Assembly (NCBI GenBank): GCA_024509875.1
Contig: JAMPIV010014851.1
Coordinates: 1-64,000 of the forward strand
Source of the DNA: Oreohelix idahoensis
Taxonomy: Eukaryota > Mollusca > Gastropoda > Stylommatophora > Oreohelicidae
Direction of reading: 5' to 3'
Length of the DNA stretch: 64,000 nucleotides
Below the pieces are notes generated by a model. The model worked only from the letters and a program-made list of their open reading frames with translations, did no database searches and was not told the DNA's origin. Of this stretch, positions 48,501-59,430 are shown one piece after another. Position 1 is the first letter of the stretch; each line of letters opens with the position of its first letter. Position numbers and translations under genes: made by a program.

Positions 48501-48549
48501 ATAACAGTAGCTTGCGCTCTGGTCACTACTGCATTTGCAGCCTGAATAT

Positions 48550-48960
48550 GTCGCTCTTCCCATTCAGCATTTTGCTGAGGGGTACACTCTTTTATACCGT
48601 GTATTCGACCTAGTATCACGTCGCTAATCGGATTCTGAAGCAGGCACGCATGAATTTTCCCTGAAAAAAATGGTGTATGTAAATTAATTATAGCTGTGGG
48701 AAAGGTTTCCACAGTGCCTCCGAAGGTGACGCACTTGACAACATTGCCTGTAGCGCACGAAAGGTCGATCAGCGAAGTCCGGACACCGACTGTGCTACAA
48801 CCTGAATCAAATAAAATAGAGCATGGAATGGAATTTACATATCCTCTATTAAATTTAAGACAACCCTGTCCATGGTGTACTGACGCAGAAGTGGCCGTGC
48901 AGACTGCAGGTAATCTAGGCAAAATATGTCCGCATCGCAGCGTCGTGATCGCCTTTGGCT
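48550..48960 (-). pseudogene. Gmr1-like protease with preceding Cys/His motif
   Basis: Aspartic protease that would cut the polyprotein. The active site is ILFDSG (DSG at about 48800-48808) and the second conserved region VILGRIHG. About 35 residues earlier the same frame carries CSECTTLFQP followed by TTLRCGH, a CX2C...CXH motif shared with the interrupted gag gene. It lies where most gypsy Gags have CCHC knuckles. The frame is open through protease into the integrase spacer. Confidence 0.8.
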
Positions 48961-48989
48961 GGAAAAGAGTCGTACATTCAGAACAAGCT

Positions 48990-50863
48990 TTTACCTGATT
49001 AAAATCAAGAGAACAAGACGTGGCATTATGCGTATTAGCATCTTTATCTTGTTCATTGTTAGTCTGTGTATCTCGTAAAGCAATATTAGCATGTCGACGT
49101 GAATTGCTTGACGATCTAACTCTTCGTCGCGATCGATTCTGACTATTGGCATTAAAATTGCTAAAATTACTATTTCTGCCTGAGTTGAAATCTGGATGAG
49201 TACGCCAATTATTGTCCTCACTGTTGTGATTTTGGCCAAATGATCTATTCCAAGAACCCTGTCTATTTTAAGGATTTTGTGATTGTGATCGCCAATTTTG
49301 TTTATTATTGTTTCCTTGATTATATCTGAAATTATTATTACTAAAATCTTGTGATCTATGAGATTGGCCCCAAGAAATGGAGCAGATTGCTGGTATTGTT
49401 TCCCCTTATAAAAATTACCATTGTTAAAATTTTCATTACTTCCCTTATTAAAGTATCTATCTTTACTAATTGAACGATGGCGTGAAACGTTCTTCTGTTG
49501 CATAGCGAAAGCAACTGGTAACTCATTTTTCTTCTTCTTCTTCCTCGTTCGCCCTGAAAAGGACAGTGGTTGCGTTGTGTTTGTTTACGCCGTAACTGTT
49601 ATATCTGCACTTTTCGGTCGACACAGCCGACTTCAGCACGGCATTTTGTAGGGACCGGGTTTGCCTTCCCATTTCGATCCGTACTCGCTCAGCCAGACTG
49701 CACTGCTGCAGACTGTTTCCAGGACCACCACGTGGAGGTGGAGTATGGTCTTGACCAGCTCTGGTTCGCTGGTCCTGATGCAAGCAGTCAAGCTATGGGT
49801 CGCTGACTGCATTCACTATTGCTGCATCTTTGGGTCCCATTCATTTTTGATCTGCGCATTACTAATATCCATGTTTAGGTGAGCGGTGCAGAAATTTTTA
49901 CAATGTTCTTCTAATTCTTTTATTGAAGAAGGTTTACGCTCATGCAAAAAAGAAAGAAATGTAGGATTTACTGACGATAAAACTTTATCGCGCAGCAATA
50001 AATCGAAAAGACCGTCATAAGACTTTTCTACCTTGGACAATTCGATCCATCTTTCCAAGGTTAGCCGTATTTGGGAAAGAAAGTCACTGAAGTTTTTTCC
50101 TGACTGTGGTAACATAGTTTTAAAACGCAATCTGTATTGATCTTCAGTCATTTGATATTTCCTAAGAAAAGCGGCTCTAAGTGCGTCATAATTATTTTTT
50201 TCATTAGCACTAGTTGTATGATATACCGGTATAGCATCCCCTGTAAGTAATCTGGATAAATATGTACAATATAGCGTTTTATCCACGTTATAAGACCTAC
50301 AAGTGGCCGCAAATCTGTCTAGAAAGAATATTACGTCGTCGGATGGTGGATTAAATTTGGGTAATTTTAGGTGAATTTCCCTAAAATTATCATGTCTAAA
50401 TGAAGATTGGCCTTCATGATTTTTCAGAGAATTAGCTTCATGAGCTAATTTAAATTGTTCAAATTCCATCTCCTTAATTTTTTGTTCATGTTGAACCTAA
50501 AGCTGATATTTTCTTGTATTTTCTTCAGCTATCAATCTCTTCTCTTCCATTTCCTTTTGCTTACATTCCATTTCAATTCTAAGTTGCCTTTCTTTTTTCA
50601 GCAGCTTCCAAGCGAAGTCTTTTTTCGTTTTCTGCTGCCTCACGCTGAAATCGTTTTTTCTCTAATTCAGCGGCTAATTTCATTTTTTTCTCATTTTCTT
50701 CAGCCTCAAATCTTTTCTGTTCTTCCTCAAATTTTACATTCTCTAGTCTTAGCGTTTCCAACTTCTGAGCCTTTTCATATTCTGAAAGTGCGAATACTTT
50801 TACCTCTTCAGGAGTCATCTGAAGGGCTTTAGCTTGTTTAATAAAATAATCAAGCGAATACAT
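48990..50863 (-). pseudogene. Gmr1-like Gag
   Basis: Structural protein of the particle. ATG at 50863 opens a 94-codon frame with YSLDYFIKQAKALQMTPEE and a long Glu/Lys/Arg coiled coil. A frameshift near 50.58 kb and a stop near 50.50 kb separate it from the next frame (50469-49816), which holds the capsid: LKLPKFNPPSDDVIFFLDRF, YCTYLSRLLTGDA, ALRAAFLRKYQMTEDQYR and IRLTLERWIELS. After an insertion (49505-49815) it resumes with QQKNVSRHRS and an Asn/Arg/Gln-rich stretch with frame changes. No CCHC knuckle is seen. The Cys/His motif before protease may replace it. Confidence 0.85.
49505..49815 (-). mobile_element. SINE-like insertion in the Gag region
   Basis: About 310 bases foreign to Gag, ending on the minus strand in GAGGAAGAAGAAGAAGAAAA, as LINE-mobilised SINEs do. 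The Gag frame is open up to AAGATGCAGCA and again from CTATGCAACAG, so ATGCAGCA and ATGCAACA may be an imperfect duplication. About 24 bases lie between the tail and the second copy. A. CCACCTCCACGTGGTGG palindrome lies inside. No RNA polymerase III boxes are clear. Confidence 0.55.
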
Positions 50864-51887
50864 TATGATTAATAAGTAGTCACTATACTCTTTCCTTCTT
50901 AAATGAAAATTAATTAATGTAGATTAATTTTTTTTTATCACTATAATGAGTGATACTCGTTCCTGTCCAAGAACGGTAAGCAATTCTTATAATTATCAAT
51001 TATATTATTAATCAATAAAATAAGTTATGTAATGTAATGTTATGATAAGACAAAAGCAATAGACAATTACGACAATGGTGACAAGACAAGATAGTTAATG
51101 ACAAATGAAAACATTTGGATAAATCAAAAAAGTTAGAATGAAAAAATAAGAAATAATTTTGCAAAGAGTGCAATGATAACTGCAATAGACCAATAAACAA
51201 GACAATGAACAACACAGTGTATAAACATAAGTTTTTAAAAAAACTCAACGATAGTTCGGTGAGAATGGACGAATGTTACAAACAAGATACATCATAAAAC
51301 CAAGGTAGGAATAAAAATAACTACGAAAACTACAATGAAAACTTGACAATACAGCTAAACAGACAGGTGTCACAGACCACCAGACACAGTGGACCTAGAA
51401 TCCTTCGACATCTAGGTGCCGGAACATTCCACTGCGGGAAGTCTGCAAATAAATCTATAGAACAATTATGAAGGCCCTGAGATGAACCTGGGATGTCCCC
51501 TTCATAATTAACCTACCCAACCTCCCACGATAAACATAAAACATAGAACAAGCAACTCACATGAATAATAAGTGGACATAATCAAAAGATGAGGCACAGC
51601 TAAACGCAATACAGTGTAACAACGATACTACGTTTATACTTATCTCGACCGAAAAAGAAACTTATTCCTCGCATCCGAGTGCTGTACGTATGAGCCTTAT
51701 TACTATAGTAGAGATCAAACAATAGCAGTGTCCAATGTTGACGACTTGAAGTTAAGGTTCAACGTTGTCCTTGACCGCTAGATGACAGTTAGTTTTTTTT
51801 AACAAGTCCAGAATGTTGTCTTGAAAGTGTAAACATTAAACTGAATTGTTCATGGGAGTTCATTCCCTGGAAATTCGTTGAGTTCAA
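50864..51887 (-). other. 5' untranslated region of the Gmr1-like element
   Basis: About 1 kb between the primer site and the Gag ATG. The sense strand is T-rich and C-rich, A-poor. No coding signal. Confidence 0.6.
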
Positions 51888-51905
51888 AGCACACTGGCTC
51901 CACCA
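51888..51905 (-). other. Primer binding site of the Gmr1-like element
   Basis: Minus-strand TGGTGGAGCCAGTGTGCT starts three bases inside the 5' LTR. The initial TGG fits priming by a tRNA; the isoacceptor was not determined. Confidence 0.6.
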
Positions 51906-51908
51906 TAC

Positions 51909-53064
51909 TGTAGTGTCGTTTTTGTCACCACTCTGTAGATTTCGTTCTAATGGTGTAGTTGTGTCTTGAAGGAGGTGGTAACGACATCTATCTTGATCGT
52001 GCTAAAACTGGTTACGCGAATAATGAATATGACTCGAGTGGTCAGTTGAAAAAAATGTAATTTAAACAGTGGCACATGAAAACAAAGGCTGGTGCCAACC
52101 GAAATATCCGACAACTCCCGGATTCCAAATAACGACAATGTTTATTCAACGAAGACGTTGGACGTGACAAAACATTCGACAATACTAGACATTATTCTGA
52201 TCAATGATGTAGGTACAGCATGTTCATTTCAGTAAAACCAATTAAGTATATTGCAGAACAAAATCCAGTCATCAATTTATAGCTGGTTCTTTGCATTAAT
52301 AAAGTACATATACGAGGAGGCATTATAGATCAAACGGTAACTTTCATTTGACTCTTGCCCGTGAATATAATATCGAGATCCCTGTTATGTCCTCTCACAT
52401 CTGAGATCTCTTGAATAAGGAGGTTCCTAACTATAATGGCCTCATGATTGAGCATCGTAACAAATATTTCAACATAGTGTCTAGTGACGACATCCATTGA
52501 CGCCTAGACAGATAATATAAATATATTTGATTCACCTCTGTAATATCGCCGGTACTTTCAGTCCGGATACTTTGGATAAGTAATAACGTAGAGTCCATTC
52601 CATTTTTTTAATCTAACGTTTATCCCTTGAATATCTTCAAGATTTCATAGCTATCAACGTGGTGACTACTTTCCTTGTCTGATACCAGTGTTGTACGAGT
52701 GAGTATCAGCTGGAGGTCACACGTAAAAAGAAGAATAATAATTCATACAGGAATTATAGATTAAGAATCTATTACCTTGCTGAGATGACCGAAAGAGCTA
52801 TGACTTGACTTGCAGGAAGCCAGTAAGTTTTAATACAGGACTCCAAAATCATCAGACAATCCGTCTGGAAACACCGAACCATTCCTTGGTTCATGGCCAG
52901 ATACGTCATCCTCTAGATCTTAGAAACCCGTGCGCTAAGAGTCTCTCATACACTACATAGTGCACACACGTGCGTGATAAATAATATTCCTATCATAGGA
53001 ATGGTGCGTAAGCTTTTAACACAGGCAGGACCTAAGACTGCCATCTATGTAAAAGTACGCAACA
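51909..53064 (-). repeat. 5' LTR of the Gmr1-like element
   Basis: 1,156 bases matching the left LTR from TGTAGTGTCG to GTACGCAACA, with scattered substitutions and small indels. Confidence 0.93.
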
Positions 53065-53500
53065 ACAACTTCTCATATTTCTTAATCTGAACTTTTAATT
53101 TTTCACAAATCTCCCTCTTCTCTTGAACTTCTTGAGTTAGATTTCTAACTTCGCCCTTTTTATTTTCCATCCGAGCTTCCACCTCTTTAATTGTGCATAA
53201 TGCAGAGTCTAATGCTGCTCGAACATTAGCAAGCTCAGAATACGATTTACATAAATCACCTGTAAGTTTAGTCACTTTTTTATGTAGCTTATTCACTTCA
53301 GCAGTACTTTCTAAGCACCATTCCCTTTGCTCTAGGGTACTCTGTTTTATGTCTCCTATTTGCTCCTTCTCTTCTAACTTCCTTTTCCGATACCTCTCCT
53401 CAATGTCATCAAATTGCTTCTGATATGTCAATTTTGTTATTTCAGCATAAGTCATCTCATGGACTTTACCTTGTTCACAGCATTTGTCTAAACTAGACAT
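53065..53500 (-). pseudogene. Interrupted gag-like gene, 5' part
   Basis: A frame of about 145 codons from ATG at 53500 to the insertion point. It starts SSLDKCCEQGKVHEMTYAEI and becomes a Glu/Lys/Arg coiled coil (FDDIEERYRKRKLEEKEQ). The inserted element's own Gag starts with a comparable MYSLDYFIKQAKAL...MTPEE, so the two genes are probably homologous. The frame is cut after KKYEKL by the LTR. Reading across the target site in the uninterrupted allele would continue in frame into the part at 43401. No capsid domain is seen, unlike in the inserted element. Confidence 0.65.
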
Positions 53501-54821
53501 TTTATAAGAGTTTCAAACTGACACCGTTAAATATCTTTCAAAAAGTTGCAATTATCTTAGTCAATTACTGTACACCAATTCCTCTTCATAGTACCTCTAT
53601 TAAGTCACACCATACCATAAATTACATATGCATCAAATTCTAATGATATGTCACTATAGAAATAAACAACAAAAACAACAGAATAAGCAATGCATAGAAC
53701 TGGAAGGCCTGATGACATGCATAAAGTTACACAATTTACACCACAAAAAAACCACTTATCTGTCAATAATTCCGTTCCCTTCCGCCAAGACATTGGATAT
53801 CACATAAATCTGCCGCTAAAAACAGTCCACTGCAGGAAGGTACTGGAACTCGACACTCTTCCCTATATGTACTTGCTTCAGTATAGTATGTGCCCGACCA
53901 ATGCATTCATTGTACACACAGCATCTGAAACAAACATTCTCATCTCAGCACACAGTAGAGATAACAAGCATCATAAGCAACCATTGGACACATCATATTC
54001 ATTGTTTCAGGATCCTAGTGCACCATCACAAGTGTGATCATGTTCTGAGGTCTGAGGTCCTTATATCCTGCTATATGTGAAGCCCAGAGATAGAAGGAGC
54101 CTATTACTGTCATTCCCCTTACTTTTTGGGAGCTTTGTGCAGCACAGACTATCAGTGTGTTAGTACAGTGCAACCGACTTGGACCAGAGTTACTGACGTG
54201 AGGCCAGATTTAAGTCCCATGTATCTAGAAACCAATGTTAGACCGGCTACTACTGTCAATAGAATGTTTTAAATGATGAACTTGAGCTGTAAAGATAGGA
54301 GAGACAGATAAACTTTAATTAATCACTATTAAAATAAATACAGAAGGACGGTGAACATTCCTTGTGGACAAGATATAGTGTAAAGGAACTTGTTAATTAA
54401 TAGATCCAAAGTGGATCCTTTTTCTTTTGTATTTACTTACAAATAGATTGGAATATAAATACACTGGGTCTTCACCATTGTTCAAGAGAGAACCCTACTT
54501 CTGTCAATACTATCACTACATTTATATATATAAACCTCTCGCCACACTGGAGGCCTGTCCGGGATATTCCTGTGTACCCAGAGCCATGTCCTATCTACAC
54601 TATCTATCTTTTGTCTGTCTAGAGCCACTAGTAGTGTGTAAAGTAAAATTCTTTTTAATTGAATTCTAAATTAAATTTTTATTAGGAAGTACCATTGAGT
54701 ACTAGAAAAACAGTAGAGGCTCACAACGGTTACTTGGATTGTATTGTTGTTAATTAATTAAGTAATTTAATTGGTTAATACAGTTGGTAGAACTGGATAC
54801 CCTCTTATTGGTAATTACATC
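53501..54821. other. Gene-free stretch
   Basis: Upstream of both the interrupted gag and the next element. No LTR pair could be matched by eye to either. Short open frames have no motif. Confidence 0.5.
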
Positions 54822-55603
54822 ATGGGTGAATTGGTGAAGTTTAGAGCTGCGATTATGCAGGAAGGAAAAGTCTTGGGTTTGACATGAGAGGCTCTAATCC
54901 GACATATCACAACTGAAGTGGATAAATATTTAGATAGAGAGATTAAAAGAATGGAAGCTGAAGCTGAAAGAGAGACTAAAAGAATGGAGACGGAGGCTCA
55001 AGCTAAGAAATTAGAAGTTGAAAGAGAAGCTGAAGAAAGAAGGTTGCAAAGAGATCATGAGTTGAGTGTAAGGGAGCTTGAACTCCAGGGAACTGCTAGC
55101 AATCATGGTGGTAGCTCGCCTCAGTCTGAAATTAACTCCATCCAAAGTACTTCTACGGGAGCCATGAACTTTTATTTGGATTCTTTTATTGAAAAGTACG
55201 AAGGAATAGAAGACTTCATTGAAAGGTATGAGCGGGTGGCTACCTCATAAGGTTTAGAAAGAGAGAAGTGGAACATGAAGTTGTCACAATGATTGAAAGG
55301 AGTGGCTTATAATGTGTACTTGAAACTTCCCAGAGAAGATCGGAACAATTATGAAGCCTTAAAGCATGCCCTATTGCTGAGGTATGAACAGAATGCAAAG
55401 TCGTACCGTAGAAAATTTAAAAATGCTAAACTTTTAACAGGAGAAAGATATCAGCAATTTGCCGCAAGGTTAGAGGTGTATTTGCTGAGATGGTGTCAAT
55501 TAGGAAATTTTACTCCACATTTTGAAGGGATCAAGGAGATGATCCTAATAGAACAACTCCTGGAGTCAATGTCTCCTGAGACCAAAACCTTCCTAATAGA
55601 GCA

Positions 55604-55642
<39 letters not shown>

Positions 55643-56523
55643 CAGAGAGAGAGAGAGACTTGAGGAAAAATCATCTATACAGAGAGCCATAAACTGGCTC
55701 ATCCCATGTCTCAAGTGAATAAGAGGAAACAAGGAGAAAGCTTTAAAGCAACCCAAAACTCAAATAAGTTTGAACAAAAGTACAATACAACCAAGTACAA
55801 AACCAGATATGAAACTAAAGACAAGGACCCTCTAGGAACAAACAAGAAACCGTCAAGAGAGGAAGGAAAGTTTATGTAAAACTTGCCAAATGAGCCACCA
55901 CTATATTGCGGAATGCAGAAGAAAGAATCCTTCTCATCATGCTGCATGCCGCACTACTGGACATAAGGAAAGGAAGGATCTGGCACTAAGTCAGCAAAAC
56001 TTCCATCATCCGCCTGTCTATGAGGAAGTGACCGTGAATGGCACTAAAGTACTGTGTCTGTATGATACAGGGCTAGATTTTGACTCAGTATTGTGCTCGT
56101 CTTTGGTTAGTCCTGAGCAGATAACCTCCAAAACTGTAGAAATCAGATGACTACTCAAAGGAGCAGGAGCCATGACACTACCCATAGCCCAAATCAACAT
56201 AAGATCTCGCTATGTAGAAGGAGTAATCAAAGCAGCAGTGATGGACGAACCTATATTAATATTGGGATGTAGATATGTTTTTTCTCGGAGAACCTATAAG
56301 ACCCATAGTCATGGCGACAGTACAAACCAGGGCAGGCTCCAAGAAAAGGGAGGGAAATATCATAAACACTCATCCAGAAGAGATGAAACAGGCTCAAGCA
56401 GCTGATAGCACATTGAAGCCTTGTTTTGGCAAATTGCCAAAGGTGCATAACCCTCCAGACAAAGGAGATTTCTACATGAAAAAGGGCCTAATTTATAAAA
56501 AAGCTGGAACAGGCTATTACTAA
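54822..56523 (+). pseudogene. Gag and protease of a second Gmr1-like element, truncated before integrase
   Basis: One frame from ATG 54822 carries a coiled-coil start (MEAEAERETKRMETEAQAKK), then a capsid with IEKYEGIEDFIERYERVATS, LPREDRNNYEALKHALLLRY and LEVYLLRWCQLG. It is broken by in-frame TGA (54885), TAA (55248) and TGA (55290). A GA microsatellite (55607-55659) adds in-frame Arg-Glu pairs. After frame changes come a knuckle CKTCQMSHHYIAEC, then protease with VLCLYDTG (56.06 kb) and ILILGCRYV. Soon after protease comes EEMKQAQAADSTLKPCF and KKGLIYKKAG, the spacer that normally stands just before the HHCC domain of integrase. Integrase would thus follow protease, as in Gmr1-like elements. 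The remnant ends at TAA 56521-56523. LTRs were not found. Confidence 0.75.
55607..55659. repeat. (GA)n microsatellite in frame within Gag
   Basis: GA repeat with three CA interruptions, translating to Arg-Glu and Arg-Asp pairs in the Gag frame. Confidence 0.95.
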
Positions 56524-56757
56524 TGTAAATGTTACAGGTTTCTTGCTAAGTGGTTATATATGAGGCTGGCAACCTCAACATATGAAAATAGTATATGCAT
56601 GAACCACTACTGCAAGAGCTGATTATTGTTTCTGACTAGTCGTGTGGGAAACCCGACAGCAGAGATGACCCAAGAACTCAGACGGGTGTAAGGATGAGTA
56701 AAGAGTGATGATTACATCACATGTGCCTAAAGTGTATATAATCATATTGTGAGATTT

Positions 56758-56900
56758 ATATTACTTACTTACTTAGTCGTTCCCCTTCTACCGTGAGGTG
56801 TAGAGGTTTGGAAGAGAGAGCGCCAGACTATCCTATCGGCTGTCTTCCCTCTGGCCTGGTTCCATTCTAGTCCTCGGTCCTTGTAGCGAAATCTGTGAGA
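56758..56900 (-). repeat. Retroposon tail with AAGT repeats
   Basis: On the minus strand the segment ends in GACTAAGTAAGTAAGTAA, a tetramer tail like those at LINE-mobilised SINE ends. The preceding bases carry CACCTCACGGTAGAAGGGGA. The 5' end is unclear. Confidence 0.45.
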
Positions 56901-59240
56901 CAATCGCTAAATTCAGTAAGATTTTACTCCTATGAAAATAAATAAACCCGCCCGTGTGTGTCTGCCTGTCGGCGTCCCCAAAGCCAGTAGAGCGCTGTAT
57001 TTTATATCGTAGTAACGCGTAGACAATGATCACGCCGGTAAATATTACATACTTTCCTAGTTTCGTCCTCGAGACTTACAATTAACGATCTGCCAGAACT
57101 GTGACACCAAACTACCGTCTGAATTAACGTAATATTTTATCTTTAACGATACTAATAGTAGTAATCGGACATTTTCCAGTAGTGTAGAACGAAACGGTAG
57201 TAATAATTAACGCCTATACTAACACCGCATTGCAAAACCCCTCTTCGCTCAACACGCGGTTCTCGTACTATATTCACGCTGTTGGACACGCCAGAATATA
57301 TAAACACGCACACAGTGTATTTCAGGGTAAAAATTAACTATAAGGTACCGTAAAGAAAACGCGTTGTCGAATTGTGTGACGTACTACAAAAAGCGCTGTT
57401 TCGTCTGCATGAGAACGACAGTTAAAGAAAAAAATTACGATGTAACGTGGAAATTTTAAAAAATATATATATAGTGCGAGAGATGTGGAATGGAGCATTG
57501 GTGGTCGTGTCACTAGTTCGTTGTTTACAGAAATTTGAATTTGAACCAAAAGCAAAGCATTCAAGGTTAGATAGTAGGAAAACGATAATAGTAAATATAA
57601 TGAATAAACTTATGAAAATGTAACCACTGTGTGACAGACAGCAACAGGATCACTAATTACTTGTCAGAATTATAAACTAGTAGTAAATAAAGGAAATATT
57701 GACAGAAGACAGAGGGACGAACAGACTACTTCTTTCTCAGCTTGACAGATATTGGGGGAAGGGTAGGGTAGTCCAAGATTTGAAAATTGAGTGCAGTTTT
57801 GAAAATACTGACGCTAGAAGCCAAACAGTCCCGATTGGCTGGAGTCTAATATACTAACTGAGGAATAAAACTAGTTCGAAGGTAGTATTAGACGCCACTA
57901 GAGAAATAAATTTTCTACACTAAAGTTGGTTTACAAGCAAGACAATAGTACTATCTTGACTTTGCTGATCTGCACCAGCAAGCGATCTGGATTTGACCAT
58001 ATTTATCGCAAATCAAACTTATTAGTGTTAATATTTCTCTGATGCAGTAAGAAAAAAAACATGTATATTATAATTATTATCATTATTATGTATGTATTAT
58101 TGAATATGTATGAAAATTATGTGGGTAGAAGTTTATCTAGAGGGAAGTCAACATCAAACTTTGTGTTGTTTCACAGAGTTGTTAGGAAATATAGTAACAT
58201 GTTGTAGAAAAGCCCAACAGGTTTTCTGACACTTTGGGAGAAAATAAAATTTAATATTAATGGGGAAATTGTTGTACAGTATTATGACATAAGACCAGAA
58301 AACCACTGGCCGTCTTCTTCAGCAAGTTACCGTCTTTGTACATGACTTGATATTATTAACTTAAAATGTTTCCTTTCTCACGGAAAGTGTCAAACTGTGG
58401 TTTGAATTTTATTTGACCATGAATGGGGTAACACACCAATTAAGAACGTTAATTAATTGTGTAGTTACCATACTGAATCTGAATATGATTGAAAATGTTT
58501 AGTTAGAGAAAGAGAGAGTATATCAGAGGATGATGTAGGACGCAATTATATTGTTCCAGGGTTTCATCTATGACTCGAAGTGAGCCCAGGTCAACTGAGA
58601 TATGTATATTTCTGCATCTAAAGAAGTGAGGCAGTATCAACTGTGTGCCTCCTTGTTATTTCAAGAGCAGAACCCTGATTTGATATTGGAAGCTGGTGGT
58701 GTGACTATACTTCATCCTGTACATCAGAAGACACAAAGTTAAGCAATTGTCTGCAGGCACTTGATAGATCAAACCCAACTACTCTCATTTCCCAAGTGCT
58801 TAATAAATTATTCAGATTATGATGAACTCAGACGTTCTTCCTAACAGTACCCATTCATAGGAGCAAGAGTAAATTGACACTGTTCCAGATTTACACATTT
58901 AATTAAATTTGTGAATCATAATAATCTATACAGTTATAAATTGAATCACTTTGATGTAAATATTTTGATTTATCATTTTGAATTTCAATATTCCAGTATA
59001 CACAAAATTTTGATACTGGAACAATAAATTGTAAAAAAATAATTCACATTTAAAACTTAACTCTGGGTGTTGTTAATTACTTTTCCTATGGACTTAGGTG
59101 TATTTGTTGTCATTTTATTACATCACATTTTACATTACCCTAGACACTAGCCAGATAACATACATACACCATTATTTTACTTAGGAGAAAAATACGTCGC
59201 AGGTTGAGGTCGTAGGGTGGTAGCAGGAAGGTTGTCTGAT
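56901..59240. other. Gene-free stretch
   Basis: About 2.3 kb without a supported gene or repeat. Small open frames only. Confidence 0.5.
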
Positions 59241-59430
59241 AATACAAACCCTATTATTTATTAAACTCAGGGGCCTTCACAGCTTGACCTCACATCTGCA
59301 TAAAATTCACATTTTACAATTTAACATCAAATCCACCACAGTATTTCAAAAATTGTCTAATGCTGTCCTCCCAGCAAACTCTGGGTCGTCCTGGGGGTCT
59401 GGATCCCTGGCTCTTTGTTTCCCATGCTTG

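Larger units (their letters stand above)
43402..53064 (-). mobile_element. Gmr1-like Ty3/gypsy retrotransposon, integrase before RT
   Basis: Complete 9,663-bp element in minus orientation, with LTRs at both ends, ACAAC duplication, Gag, protease, integrase, RT and RNase H in that order. Ordinary gypsy elements have integrase last. The Gmr1 group, first described from deuterostomes, has integrase before RT. The coding region contains several frameshifts, nonsense codons and a SINE-like insert. The LTRs differ by 24 bases in length and many substitutions, so the copy is older than the LIN28-like element and not functional. Confidence 0.92.
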
